DNA from: Brevibacterium gallinarum
GTDB taxonomy: Bacteria; Actinomycetota; Actinomycetes; Actinomycetales; Brevibacteriaceae
Direction: 5' to 3'
Length of the DNA: 64,000 nt
Assembly: GCF_014836885.1 (NCBI RefSeq)
Contig: NZ_JACSPY010000002.1
Coordinates: 186,001 to 250,000 of the forward strand
Below the pieces are notes generated by a model that ran no database searches, was not told where the DNA came from, and saw only the letters and a program-made list of their open reading frames with translations. A program made the position numbers and the translations under genes. This document shows positions 7,967 to 17,460 of the stretch, piece by piece (the stretch's first letter is position 1; every line of letters begins with the position of its first letter).

Positions 7967-9079
7967 TCAGAGCTGGTGGCCGAGCTTGTATTCGCCCTGC
8001 TTCCACTCCGGCATCGAATCCTCGTCGTTCTCCCGAGTGTAGGAGAACCCGTCGGCACCGATGGTGACCTCCATCTCCGAATCGTCCTCACGTGACACGA
8101 GCGGCTGCGGCTTGCCGTCGAGGTCGAGGACGAGGGAGGCGTCGGTGTACCAGCTCGGCACGACCGGGGTGCCCCACCAGTCGCGGCGCTGGTTGTCGTG
8201 GACGTCCCACGTCACGACCGGGTTGTCCGGGTCGCCGGTGTAGTAGTCCTGCGTGTAGATCTCCACCCGGTGGCCGTCGGGGTCACGCAGGTAGAGGTAG
8301 AACGCGTTCGACACGCCGTGACGGCCGGGACCGCGCTCGATGTGGTCCGACAGGCGCAGCGCACCGAGCTTGTCGCAGATGGCGAGGATGTTGTGCTTCT
8401 CATGCGTGGCGAAGGCGACATGATGCATGCGCGGGCCGTCGCCGCCGGTCATCGCGGTGTCGTGGACGGTCGGCTTGCGGCGCATCCAGGCGGCGTAGAC
8501 GGTGCCGGCGGAGTCGCGGATGTCCTCGGTGGTGCGGAAGCCGAGGTCGTCCATGTACTTCACCGCCCGCGGCACATCCGGGGTGACCTGGTTGAAGTGG
8601 TCGAGGCGGACGAGTGCGCCGGGGGTGTAGAGGTCGTAGCGCCAGGCCAGGCGCTCGACGTGCTCGACGTCGTAGAAGAACTCGTACGGGAAGCCGAGCG
8701 GATCCTCGACGCGCACCGAGTCGCCGATGCCCTTGACGAAGCCGTCCCGGCGGCGCTCGACACGGCAGCCGAGCTCGGTGAAGTACGCCTCGGCACGGTC
8801 GACGTCCTCCGGGGTGCGCACCCGGTAGGAGAACGCGGCGACCGCGGCGACATCGCCCTTGCGCAGCACGAGGTTGTGGTGGATGAACTCCTCGAAGGAG
8901 CGCAGGTAGATGGCGTTGTCGTCCTCAGCGGTGACGACGAGCCCGAGCACGTCGACGTAGAAGTCGCGCGAGCGCTGAAGGTCGGTGACCTGGATCTCCA
9001 TGTACGCGCAGCGCAGCACATCGGGTGCCGGTGCGGACGGGGTCGGAATCGGGTTGGCGGGCTGTGGTGTGGTGGTCAT
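7967..9079 (-). CDS. hpaD: 3,4-dihydroxyphenylacetate (homoprotocatechuate) 2,3-dioxygenase
   Basis: A 370-residue type I extradiol dioxygenase with two vicinal-oxygen-chelate modules, the size of Arthrobacter/Brevibacterium-type homoprotocatechuate dioxygenases. It opens the ring next to the hydroxyls to 5-carboxymethyl-2-hydroxymuconate semialdehyde. Metal ligands fit RLDHFNQV (first His), MHHVAFAT (second His) and DPDGHRVEIYT (Glu). The C-terminus, MEVTIGADGFSYTRENDE, is also typical. ATG 9079 has AAGGAA upstream. The first ~20 residues (Thr/Pro/Ala-rich) are probably disordered. The gene lies 29 bp after hpaE in the same operon. Confidence 0.95.
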   Translation of the reverse strand: MTTTPQPANPIPTPSAPAPDVLRCAYMEIQVTDLQRSRDFYVDVLGLVVTAEDDNAIYLRSFEEFIHHNLVLRKGDVAAVAAFSYRVRTPEDVDRAEAYFTELGCRVERRRDGFVKGIGDSVRVEDPLGFPYEFFYDVEHVERLAWRYDLYTPGALVRLDHFNQVTPDVPRAVKYMDDLGFRTTEDIRDSAGTVYAAWMRRKPTVHDTAMTGGDGPRMHHVAFATHEKHNILAICDKLGALRLSDHIERGPGRHGVSNAFYLYLRDPDGHRVEIYTQDYYTGDPDNPVVTWDVHDNQRRDWWGTPVVPSWYTDASLVLDLDGKPQPLVSREDDSEMEVTIGADGFSYTRENDEDSMPEWKQGEYKLGHQL

Positions 9080-9108
9080 GACGGTTCCTTACTTCTTGCG
9101 CAGAGCGC

Positions 9109-10638
<1,530 letters not shown>

Positions 10639-10694
10639 GGATTCCCTCCGAGTGTCGGTGCGCCCAGGGCCGGACGCAGTCAGTGGGTGAAACG

Positions 10695-10730
10695 GATCAG
10701 GTGGTCAGATGCGATCAGGTGGTCAGATGG
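10695..10730. repeat. 18-bp tandem duplication downstream of the GntR gene
   Basis: GATCAGGTGGTCAGATGC (10695-10712) is followed directly by GATCAGGTGGTCAGATGG (10713-10730), 17 of 18 identical. The core TCAGGTGG also occurs at the GntR stop codon (10772 on). It is one of several gene-end echoes in this window. Confidence 0.8.
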
Positions 10731-10771
10731 TCAGTGGTGGCAGGCTGCCGGTCGGCTGCCGGCCCGGTCGG

Positions 10772-11479
10772 TCAGGTGGCGGGATTGCGGTCGAGGAACG
10801 CCTGCAGGGTCCGGTGGCGGTGGTTGCGGGCGGCGAGCTCGATGTCGATGGGCTCGGCCCCGTCGCGGATGAGCCCGAGGATCTGCGCATGCTCGACAAC
10901 CGACTCCTCGGCCCGGCCGGGCACGAACGTGAACGTCGAATCGCGCAGCCCCGACATCCGCGTCCAGCAGCGGTGCACCTGCTCGAGGACGAGCGGGTTG
11001 GGGCACGCCCTGAACAGCACGGAGTGGAATTCCTTGTTCAGCTGCGTGAAGTAGTGCGGGTCGAGCCGGTCGAGCAGTGAGCGCATCCGCTCATTGATCG
11101 CCTCAGCCTCATCGAGGGCAGCCGCATCGAGCAGCGGTGCCGACAGCGCGGTCGCATAGCCTTCGGCCACGCCGAGGGTCTGCATCGCATCGAGGTAGGC
11201 CTGCTCGTCGACGAGCGCGACACGGGCGCCGACGTTGCGGTCGTACTCGACGAGCCCCTCGGCCTCGAGCCGCCGGATCGCCTCGCGCACCGGGATCGCG
11301 CTCATCTGCAGCTCCCCGGCGATCGGCGCGAGGACGAGGCGGTACCCGGAGCCGAACTCCTTCGACAGGATCCGCTCGCGGATCCAGTCATAGGCCCGCT
11401 GCGACTTCGAGGCCACGACGGTGGTGGCGACCTGCGGCGGGCTCGCCGTCGCCGAGGCGGTGGCTGGCCGGCGGCTCAT
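10772..11479 (-). CDS. GntR-family (FadR/FCD subfamily) transcriptional regulator of the hpa operon
   Basis: A 235-residue regulator. A winged-helix DNA-binding domain (about residues 25-95, ILSKEFGSGYRLVLAPIAGEL, then SAIPVREAIRRLEAEGLVE) precedes an FCD ligand-binding domain (about 100-230) with the helical bundle typical of regulators that sense organic acids. The metal-site residues fit FTQLNKEFHSVLF and the His near EHAQILGLI. Its ATG overlaps the hpaG-rraA stop by 4 bp (ATGA), so the two are coupled. It probably represses this operon and the divergent transporter/hydroxylase genes with a pathway acid as inducer (inference). The first ~20 residues (ATASATAS) are encoded by a copy of the dispersed CCGAGGCGGTGG motif and look disordered. 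Confidence 0.88.
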   Translation of the reverse strand: MSRRPATASATASPPQVATTVVASKSQRAYDWIRERILSKEFGSGYRLVLAPIAGELQMSAIPVREAIRRLEAEGLVEYDRNVGARVALVDEQAYLDAMQTLGVAEGYATALSAPLLDAAALDEAEAINERMRSLLDRLDPHYFTQLNKEFHSVLFRACPNPLVLEQVHRCWTRMSGLRDSTFTFVPGRAEESVVEHAQILGLIRDGAEPIDIELAARNHRHRTLQAFLDRNPAT

Positions 11480-12975
11480 GACCGGCCAGCCTGCTGCGCG
11501 GCTTCGTACTTGGCCCGCCAGTCCTTGTTCATCGGGAACAGCCCGTCGACCGGGTGGCCGTCTGCGACCTGTTCGAAGACCCAGGCGTCCTCGGTCTCCT
11601 TCTTCGCAGCCGCCTCGGCGACCTCCTCGGCCAGGGCCGGGGGGATGACGATGGCACCGTCGTCATCGGCGACGATGATGTCGCCGGGCTGCACGACGGT
11701 GCCGCCGCAGCTGATCGTCAGGTCGGTGTCCCACGGCACGTGGCGGCGGCCGAGCACGGCAGGGTGGGCGCCCTGGGAGAAGACCGGGATGTCGATGTCG
11801 GCGACTGCGGCGTAGTCGCGCACGCCGCCGTCGGTGATGATGCCGGCAGCGCCCCGGGTCTTGGCGCGCAGGGCGAGGATGTCGCCGAGCGTGCCCGAGC
11901 CGGTCTCTCCGCGAGCCTCGATGACGATGACCTCGCCCTCACCGACGGTGTCGAAGCAGCGCTTCTGGGCGTTGAAGCCGCCGCCGTGGCTCTTGAACAG
12001 GTCCTCGCGCCCGGCGATGAAGCGCAGGGTCTTGGCGGTGCCGACGATCTTGGCGCCCGGCCGGTTCGAGCGCACCCCGTCGATGGTGACATTGTTCAGG
12101 CCGCGCTGGCGCAGCTGCTGGGACAGCCCGGCGACCGGGATCTCAGCGAGCTTGGCGCGCAGCTCAGCGGTCAGGGCCGGGCGCGGATCCAGGCCGGCGG
12201 CCGCGCGGGAGCCGTAGGCCTCCTCACGCTGAGTGTCATCGACCTTCGGCAGCGAGCCGATCGCGGCATCGAAGTCACCCGGGCCCTCGACGACAGTGCT
12301 GACCAGCCGGCCGGTCGACGGTGCGCCTGCGGCATCGGGGGCATCGACCTCGATCTCGATGACGTCGCCGGGTGCGGCGACCGAGGAACCGGCCGGGGTG
12401 CCGGTGAGGATGATGTCGCCGGTCTCCAGGGTCACGTGCTGGGACAGGTCGGCGATGAGCTGGGCGAAGGGGAAGAACATCCCGGCGCCGGTGTCCTCCT
12501 GCACGAGGCGGCCGTTGTGCCAGGTGCGCACCCGCAGCTGCTCAGGGGAGACCTCGGCGGCGGCGATGAGGCCGGGACCCAGCGGAGTGTAGCCGTCGCG
12601 GCCCTTGTTGCGCAGGTTCGAGCCCTTGTCGTTGGCGCGCAGGTCGTACAGGCCCCAGTCGTTGGCCGCGGTCACCCAGCCGACGTGCGACCAGGCATCG
12701 GCGGTGCTCACCCGCTGGGCGGGCGTGCCGATGATGAGGGCGATCTCGCCTTCGTAGGCGAGCAGTTCGGTGCCGGCCGGGCGGGCGACCTCAGCGCCTG
12801 CCGGATCACCGGAGGCGGCCACCGAGCTCAGCGGCTTGATGAAGTACGACGGGCTGGACGGCTTGCGGCCGCGCTGGGCGGCGCGGGACTCGTAGCTGAG
12901 GTGGACGGCGATGATCTTGCCGGGCACCTGGGGCAGCGCGGCAGTGCGCTTGTTCGTCGCGGCGTCGGTGTCCAT
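11476..12975 (-). CDS. Fusion protein: HpaG-like FAH-family isomerase/decarboxylase + RraA-like domain
   Basis: A 499-residue protein with two unrelated domains. Residues ~15-240 are a fumarylacetoacetate-hydrolase fold as in HpaG (5-carboxymethyl-2-oxo-hex-3-ene-1,7-dioate decarboxylase / HHDD isomerase): YEGEIALIIG, ANDWGLYDLR, GYTPLGPGLI, DIILTGTPAG. Residues ~265-490 are an RraA/HMG-aldolase-like fold: RSNRPGAKIVGTAKTL, GTLGDILALRAK, GIITDGGVRDYAA (substrate and metal loop GGxRD) and GDIIVADDDGAIVIP. HpaG carries out the decarboxylation/isomerisation between HpaE and HpaH, and no separate HpaG half is present. The RraA half could be the decarboxylase or a 4-hydroxy-4-methyl-2-oxoglutarate-type aldolase. 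The ATG at 12975 has AAGGAG upstream. It is the first gene of the operon. Confidence 0.88.
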   Translation of the reverse strand: MDTDAATNKRTAALPQVPGKIIAVHLSYESRAAQRGRKPSSPSYFIKPLSSVAASGDPAGAEVARPAGTELLAYEGEIALIIGTPAQRVSTADAWSHVGWVTAANDWGLYDLRANDKGSNLRNKGRDGYTPLGPGLIAAAEVSPEQLRVRTWHNGRLVQEDTGAGMFFPFAQLIADLSQHVTLETGDIILTGTPAGSSVAAPGDVIEIEVDAPDAAGAPSTGRLVSTVVEGPGDFDAAIGSLPKVDDTQREEAYGSRAAAGLDPRPALTAELRAKLAEIPVAGLSQQLRQRGLNNVTIDGVRSNRPGAKIVGTAKTLRFIAGREDLFKSHGGGFNAQKRCFDTVGEGEVIVIEARGETGSGTLGDILALRAKTRGAAGIITDGGVRDYAAVADIDIPVFSQGAHPAVLGRRHVPWDTDLTISCGGTVVQPGDIIVADDDGAIVIPPALAEEVAEAAAKKETEDAWVFEQVADGHPVDGLFPMNKDWRAKYEAAQQAGRS

Positions 12976-13229
12976 GGGCTCCTTGCTCTCTGCTGGTGAG
13001 ACCGCCCGTGAGGCAGGTCTCCGAAACGGCTTCGGATGTGATCTGCTTTACACAATATCTGAAATCGTATATCTTTTCATCTATCACCGTGAGCAACCTC
13101 ACTCAGACCGCGAATATTCCGCAGCGCATACTCCGCAGCCGCACCTGGCTGCACCACCTGGCTGCACTGCCGCCGGGGCATCGCGAACCCGGGACTTCTG
13201 CGGTCTGGAGAGACGTCTAAGGAGCGTTC
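12976..13229. promoter_or_regulatory. Divergent hpa promoter region with candidate GntR operators
   Basis: This 254-bp spacer separates the hpaG-rraA start from the transporter start. It contains the most AT-rich stretch of the block (13045-13090), with ATATCT repeated at 13055 and 13069 (14 bp apart) and TGAAA...TTTCA arms around the second copy. A second element, ATTCCGCAGCGCATACTCCGC (about 13114), holds two CCGCAG repeats closer to the transporter. Candidate sites for the adjacent GntR regulator; not proven. Confidence 0.4.
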
Positions 13230-14720
13230 ATGTCTGCAGCGTCAGCTGTGACCACCTCGCCGACCTCGGCGAGAGAGCGGCGCAAGGTCGCCTTCGCCGC
13301 CGTCATCGGCACCACCATCGAGTGGTACGACTACTTCGTCTACGCAGCCGCCGCCGGGCTCATCTTCGGCCAGCTGTTCTTCGAACCGGCTGGAGCCCAG
13401 TTCGCCGTCATCATCTCGTTCGCCAGCGTCGGCATCAGCTTCCTGTTCCGCCCGCTCGGCGCCTTCCTCGCAGGCCACTACGGTGACAAGCTCGGCCGCC
13501 GGTTCATCCTCGTCGTCACCCTCATCGGTATGGGTGCGGCCACCGTCCTCATCGGCCTGCTGCCGACCTACGAGACGATCGGCCTCGCCGCGCCACTGCT
13601 GCTCATCGGCCTGCGCATCCTGCAGGGCATCTCCGCCGGCGGCGAATGGGGCGGAGCCGTCCTCATGGCCGTCGAGCACGCACCGGGGCACCGCCGCGGC
13701 CTGTTCGGGGCGATGCCGCAGATCGGCGTGCCGCTCGGACTGCTGCTGGCCAGCGCCATGATGGCGATGATGACCGCGATCTTCCCCGGCGACGCCTTCC
13801 TCCAGTGGGGCTGGCGGATCCCGTTCCTCTTCAGCATCGTGCTCATCGGCGTCGGCTACTGGATCCGCCGCAGCGTCGAGGAGTCCCCGGTCTTCGCCGA
13901 GATCGCCGAACGCCGCGAACAGGCCAGCGCCCCAGTCGTCTCCCTCTTCGCCCGCTACGCCCCGCTCGTGCTGCTGGCCGCCTGCGTCTTCGCCGGCAAC
14001 AACGCCGTCGGCTACATGACCACCGGCGGCTACGTCCAGCACTACGCCACCGACCCGGACGGCCCGGTCGCTCTGCCGCCGGGACCGGTCCTGTGGGCCG
14101 TGACGATCTCCTCGGTCACCTGGCTGCTCTCGACCTTCGTCGCCGGCTGGATCTCCGACCACCTCGGGCGCAAGAACACCTACCTGCTCGGCTGGATCCT
14201 CCAGGGCGCTGCCGTCGTCGCGCTGTTCCCGCTCGTCAACACCGCCACCGTCGGCATGCTCACCCTCGCCCTCGTGCTGCTGACGATCGGGCTCGGCCTG
14301 ACCTACGGCCCGCAGGCCGCCTGGTACACCGAGCTGTTCCCCGCCTCAGTGCGATTCTCCGGCGTGTCGATCTCCTACGCACTCGGCTCCATCATCGGCG
14401 GCGCCTTCGCCCCGATGATCGCCCAGTCGATCCAGCAGGCGACCGGCTCATCGACCGGCGTGACCGTCTACCTGCTCGGCATGACCGTCATCGGCCTCAT
14501 CGCCACCCTGATCCTGCGCGACCGCCGCGGCATCGACCTCTCGCCGAACGCCGAAGACGAGCAGACCCGCGGCATCTACGCCGGATCCAGCCACCGCACC
14601 GGACCGCATGCCATGCCGGCCACCGCCTCGGGCCAGGCGGCCACCGCCTCGGGCACGGGCCATGACACCACTGACGACGCGACCACGAACACCGACCGCC
14701 CGGGAACTGCCGGCCACTGA
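13230..14720 (+). CDS. MHS-family (metabolite:H+ symporter) MFS transporter, probable aromatic acid uptake
   Basis: A 496-residue major facilitator of the metabolite:proton symporter subfamily (KgtP/ShiA/ProP-like). The signature TIEWYDYFVYAAAAG opens helix 1 (about residue 29), with FRPLGAFLAGHYGDKLGRR in the loop 2-3 motif and LLLIGLRILQGISAGGEWGG in helix 4. About 12 membrane segments are visible up to residue ~430. The last ~65 residues are polar and disordered, with a twice-repeated ATASG encoded by two copies of the dispersed motif (14620 and 14641). ATG 13230 follows AAGGAG. Its place between the hpa operon and a phenolic hydroxylase suggests it imports hydroxyphenylacetate or a similar acid (inference). 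Confidence 0.87.
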   Translation: MSAASAVTTSPTSARERRKVAFAAVIGTTIEWYDYFVYAAAAGLIFGQLFFEPAGAQFAVIISFASVGISFLFRPLGAFLAGHYGDKLGRRFILVVTLIGMGAATVLIGLLPTYETIGLAAPLLLIGLRILQGISAGGEWGGAVLMAVEHAPGHRRGLFGAMPQIGVPLGLLLASAMMAMMTAIFPGDAFLQWGWRIPFLFSIVLIGVGYWIRRSVEESPVFAEIAERREQASAPVVSLFARYAPLVLLAACVFAGNNAVGYMTTGGYVQHYATDPDGPVALPPGPVLWAVTISSVTWLLSTFVAGWISDHLGRKNTYLLGWILQGAAVVALFPLVNTATVGMLTLALVLLTIGLGLTYGPQAAWYTELFPASVRFSGVSISYALGSIIGGAFAPMIAQSIQQATGSSTGVTVYLLGMTVIGLIATLILRDRRGIDLSPNAEDEQTRGIYAGSSHRTGPHAMPATASGQAATASGTGHDTTDDATTNTDRPGTAGH

Positions 14721-14746
14721 GCCGCGCGAAGCCAAAGGAGCCTCAG

Positions 14747-16663
14747 ATGCAATTCCACCACCACGGATACGTCACCCACGACCCGCTCATCGAACCGGCA
14801 GCCGGCATCGGCCTCGACCGGCCCGAGGAGCTGCCCGACGAGATGGACGTCCTCATCGTCGGCACCGGGCCGGCCGGCATGATCACCGCCGCCCAGCTCG
14901 CGCAGTTCCCCGACGTCCACACCCGGATCATTGAGCGCCGCCCGCAGCGGCTGGAGATCGGGCAGGCCGACGGCATCCAGGCGCGCAGCGTCGAGACCTT
15001 CCAGGCCTTCGGGTTCGCCAACCGGCTCATCGACGAGGCCTACCGGATCACCGAGATGTGCTTCTGGGGCCCGGACCCGGACAACCCGGAGAACATCGTG
15101 CGCCAGTCACGCCCGGCCGATGACCCGCACGGCATCTCTGAGTTCCCACACCTCATCGTCAACCAGGCCCGCATTCAGGACCACTTCGCGGCGTTCATGC
15201 ACAACTCGCCGGCGCGCATGAAGCCCGACTACGGCTGGGAGATGCTCGGCCTGTCCCGCGATGACGCCGAGGAGTACCCGGTCGCCGTCGAGCTGCGCCG
15301 CACCACCGGACCCGATGAGGGCAGCACCCGCACGGTGCGCGCGAAGTACGTCGTCGGCTGCGACGGCGCGCACTCGCAGGTGCGCAAGGCGATCGGCCGC
15401 AAACCGCAGGGCGACCAGGCCTTCCACGCCTGGGGTGTGATGGACGTGCTCGCCGTCACCGACTTCCCCGACATCCGCACGAAGTGCGCGATCCAGTCGA
15501 GCTCCGGCGGCAACATCCTCCACATCCCGCGTGAGGGCGGCTACCTGTTCCGCATGTACGTCGACTTGGGCGAGGTCTCACCCGAGGACGCCGGCGCGAT
15601 CCGCAAGACCACCGTCGAGGACACCATCGCCAAGGCGAACGCGATCATCCACCCGTACTCCCTCGACGTCAAGAACGTCGCCTGGTACTCCGTCTACGAG
15701 GTCGGCCACCGGGTCACCGACCGGTTCGACGACGTCGACGACGGCGATGAGCGCACCCCGCGCGTCTTCATCACCGGCGACGCCTGCCACACCCACTCGG
15801 CCAAGGCCGGGCAGGGCATGAACGTGTCGATGCAGGACGGGTTCAACATCTCCTGGAAGCTCGGCCATGTGCTCTCCGGCCTGGCCCCGGAGTCGCTGCT
15901 GCGCTCGTACTCGCGGGAGCGCCAGCCGGTGGCGCAGAACCTCATCGACTTCGACAAGGAATGGTCGACGCTCATGGCGAAGAAGTCCAGCGAGTTCGAA
16001 GACCCCGCCTTCCTCGCCGACTTCTACGTCAAGACCGCCGAGTTCCCCGCCGGCTTCATGACCGAATACGACTCCGCCCCGCTGACCGGCGGTGCCGAGT
16101 TCCAGCAGCTGGCCGCGGGCTTCCCGCTGGGCAAGCGCTTCAAGTCAGCCCCGGTGGTGCGGGTGGCCGATGCGGTGCCGCTGCACCTGGGCCACCACGC
16201 CCGGGCCGATGGCCGCTGGCGGATCTACGTCTTCGCCGACGCCCCGGTTGCCGGGGCTGCGGATTCGAAGCTCGCCGGCTGGGCGGACTGGATGGCCAAC
16301 GACGCCGCCTCGCCGCTGCGCGTGCACACGCCGTCCGGCGCGGATCCGGATGCGCTCTTCGACGTCAAGGTCGTCTACCAGCAGGCGCATCACGAGTTCG
16401 AGGTCACCTCCGTGCCCGAGGTGTTCCGCCCGAAGGTCGGCCCGTACAAGCTCATCGACCAGGAGAAGGTCTTCGCGATCGCCCCGCAGGACACCCATGA
16501 GAGCGATCGCCACCTCGCCGGCGACATCTTCGCGATGCGCGAGATCTCCCGCGAGGGCGCTGTCGTCATCGTCCGGCCCGACCAGTACGTCTCTGCCGTG
16601 CTGCCGCTCGACCGTCCCGAGCTCGTCGGCGAGCACTTCGCCCCGCTGCTCAACCGCGCATGA
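14747..16663 (+). CDS. FAD-dependent aromatic monooxygenase, phenol 2-monooxygenase / 3-hydroxybenzoate 4-hydroxylase (MobA) type
   Basis: A 638-residue class A flavoprotein hydroxylase, matching the length of the MobA/phenol hydroxylase group. It shows the FAD GxGxxG (LIVGTGPAGMITA, ~residue 36), the DG motif YVVGCDGAHSQVRKAIG (~206), and the GD motif FITGDACHTHSAKAGQGMN (~343) for FAD ribityl binding. Residues ~455-638 form the C-terminal thioredoxin-like domain of this subgroup. It hydroxylates a phenol ortho to the hydroxyl using NAD(P)H and O2. No two-component HpaBC is seen here, so this enzyme may make homoprotocatechuate from 3- or 4-hydroxyphenylacetate for the adjacent hpa genes. 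A 3-hydroxybenzoate substrate is the alternative. It lies 26 bp after the transporter, likely the same operon. Confidence 0.85.
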   Translation: MQFHHHGYVTHDPLIEPAAGIGLDRPEELPDEMDVLIVGTGPAGMITAAQLAQFPDVHTRIIERRPQRLEIGQADGIQARSVETFQAFGFANRLIDEAYRITEMCFWGPDPDNPENIVRQSRPADDPHGISEFPHLIVNQARIQDHFAAFMHNSPARMKPDYGWEMLGLSRDDAEEYPVAVELRRTTGPDEGSTRTVRAKYVVGCDGAHSQVRKAIGRKPQGDQAFHAWGVMDVLAVTDFPDIRTKCAIQSSSGGNILHIPREGGYLFRMYVDLGEVSPEDAGAIRKTTVEDTIAKANAIIHPYSLDVKNVAWYSVYEVGHRVTDRFDDVDDGDERTPRVFITGDACHTHSAKAGQGMNVSMQDGFNISWKLGHVLSGLAPESLLRSYSRERQPVAQNLIDFDKEWSTLMAKKSSEFEDPAFLADFYVKTAEFPAGFMTEYDSAPLTGGAEFQQLAAGFPLGKRFKSAPVVRVADAVPLHLGHHARADGRWRIYVFADAPVAGAADSKLAGWADWMANDAASPLRVHTPSGADPDALFDVKVVYQQAHHEFEVTSVPEVFRPKVGPYKLIDQEKVFAIAPQDTHESDRHLAGDIFAMREISREGAVVIVRPDQYVSAVLPLDRPELVGEHFAPLLNRA

Positions 16664-16689
16664 GCTGAGCGACCGCGCATGAGGTGAGC
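16652..16689. repeat. 19-bp tandem echo of the hydroxylase gene end
   Basis: AACCGCGCATGAGCTGAGC (16652-16670, containing the stop codon) is followed at once by GACCGCGCATGAGGTGAGC (16671-16689); 17 of 19 bases match, and a third partial copy (AACCGCGGC) follows. Confidence 0.8.
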
Positions 16690-16753
16690 AACCGCGGCAC
16701 GCCTGGCGCGCCCCGCACACGGTGAGCACGCGTCCCGGTGACTGCAGCCGCTG

Positions 16754-16793
16754 CCGAGGCGCCGGTTCCGAACGATCGGAACCGGCGCCTCGG
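16754..16793 (+). terminator. Strong hairpin terminator after the hydroxylase gene
   Basis: An 18-bp perfect stem with a 4-nt loop (CCGAGGCGCCGGTTCCGA / loop ACGA) lies between the hydroxylase stop and the next plus-strand gene. No T-run follows, as is common in high-GC actinobacteria. Confidence 0.85.
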
Positions 16794-16812
16794 GGGTGTG
16801 TAGGGTGAGGAC

Positions 16813-17274
16813 ATGGCTCCCACATCCCCCTGGAGTGTCACCACCGCGCTCTCCCCGCTGCCGGCGGTCATCCTCGCCGTGAGCATCGCGACGATGGCCG
16901 GTCTCACCATCGCCTACTGGCCGGAGGTCGGCTGGTTCATGCTCGCCTGCACGGTGTTCGTGATCGTCATCGCCGCCCCGTTCTTCGCCGCCGGCCTGCA
17001 GGTCGACGACACCGGGGTGACCACCGCCTCGGTGCTGGGATTCCCGCGCGTGCACATCCGGCCGGAGGAGATCACCGGCCTCGAGGTCGTCCGCATCGAC
17101 GCGCTCGGCGACTACCTCGGCTGGGGCTGGCGGTCGAACCGGTCAGCCAAGGGCTTCGTGCTCCGCGACGGGCCAGCGCTCATCATCCACCGGACTGCCG
17201 GCAAGGCGATCGTCTTCACCACGCCCGAGGCGGAGGACGCCGCCGCACGGATCGGCACCATGGCGCCCCACTGA
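16813..17274 (+). CDS. Small membrane protein of unknown function, two TM helices plus soluble beta domain
   Basis: A 153-residue protein I cannot name. Two hydrophobic helices (about residues 14-34 and 40-60, the latter LACTVFVIVIAAPFFAAG) are followed by a ~90-residue soluble part: DDTGVTTASVLGFPRVHIR, then GDYLGWGWRSNRSAKGFVLR and PALIIHRTAGKAIVFTTPEAED. The beta-rich tail with alternating hydrophobics resembles PH-like/DUF1648-type membrane proteins common in actinobacteria, where they are usually annotated hypothetical. The ATG at 16813 follows AGGGTGAGGAC. It stands between two terminators and is probably transcribed alone. Confidence 0.75.
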   Translation: MAPTSPWSVTTALSPLPAVILAVSIATMAGLTIAYWPEVGWFMLACTVFVIVIAAPFFAAGLQVDDTGVTTASVLGFPRVHIRPEEITGLEVVRIDALGDYLGWGWRSNRSAKGFVLRDGPALIIHRTAGKAIVFTTPEAEDAAARIGTMAPH

Positions 17275-17298
17275 GGAGTTGGCACCCCGCTGAGGAGT
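17261..17298. repeat. 19-bp tandem echo of the gene end
   Basis: TGGCGCCCCACTGAGGAGT (17261-17279, includes the stop) is followed directly by TGGCACCCCGCTGAGGAGT (17280-17298), 17 of 19 identical. Confidence 0.8.
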
Positions 17299-17394
17299 GC
17301 CGGGCCGGGGCCGGACGACATCCAGTCGCGCCGACTGCTGAATCCTCGGACCTGGATAGTGCAGTCAACGTCGATCCGTCTGTCTCCGCACGCA

Positions 17395-17429
17395 CCGGCG
17401 CCCTGACCTCGACGAGGCCAGGGCGCCGG
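17395..17429 (-). terminator. Hairpin terminator of poxB (possibly bidirectional)
   Basis: The arms CCGGCGCCCTG and CAGGGCGCCGG (11 bp, perfect) enclose a smaller CCTC-gac-GAGG stem. It lies 32 bp downstream of the poxB stop on the minus strand and can also serve the convergent membrane-protein gene. Confidence 0.8.
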
Positions 17430-17460
17430 GTTGGCGGATCACCCCGGTGGCCGGTGGGAC

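Noticed and set aside
11554..12999. Long plus-strand open frame (481 codons) opposite hpaG-rraA, and similar long antisense frames, for example 31269-32267, 33414-34820, 37459-39105 and 58587-60095
   Set aside because: They lie fully antisense to well-supported genes, are Gly/Arg/Asp/His-rich with no domain, and arise because high-GC coding strands lack stops on the opposite strand.
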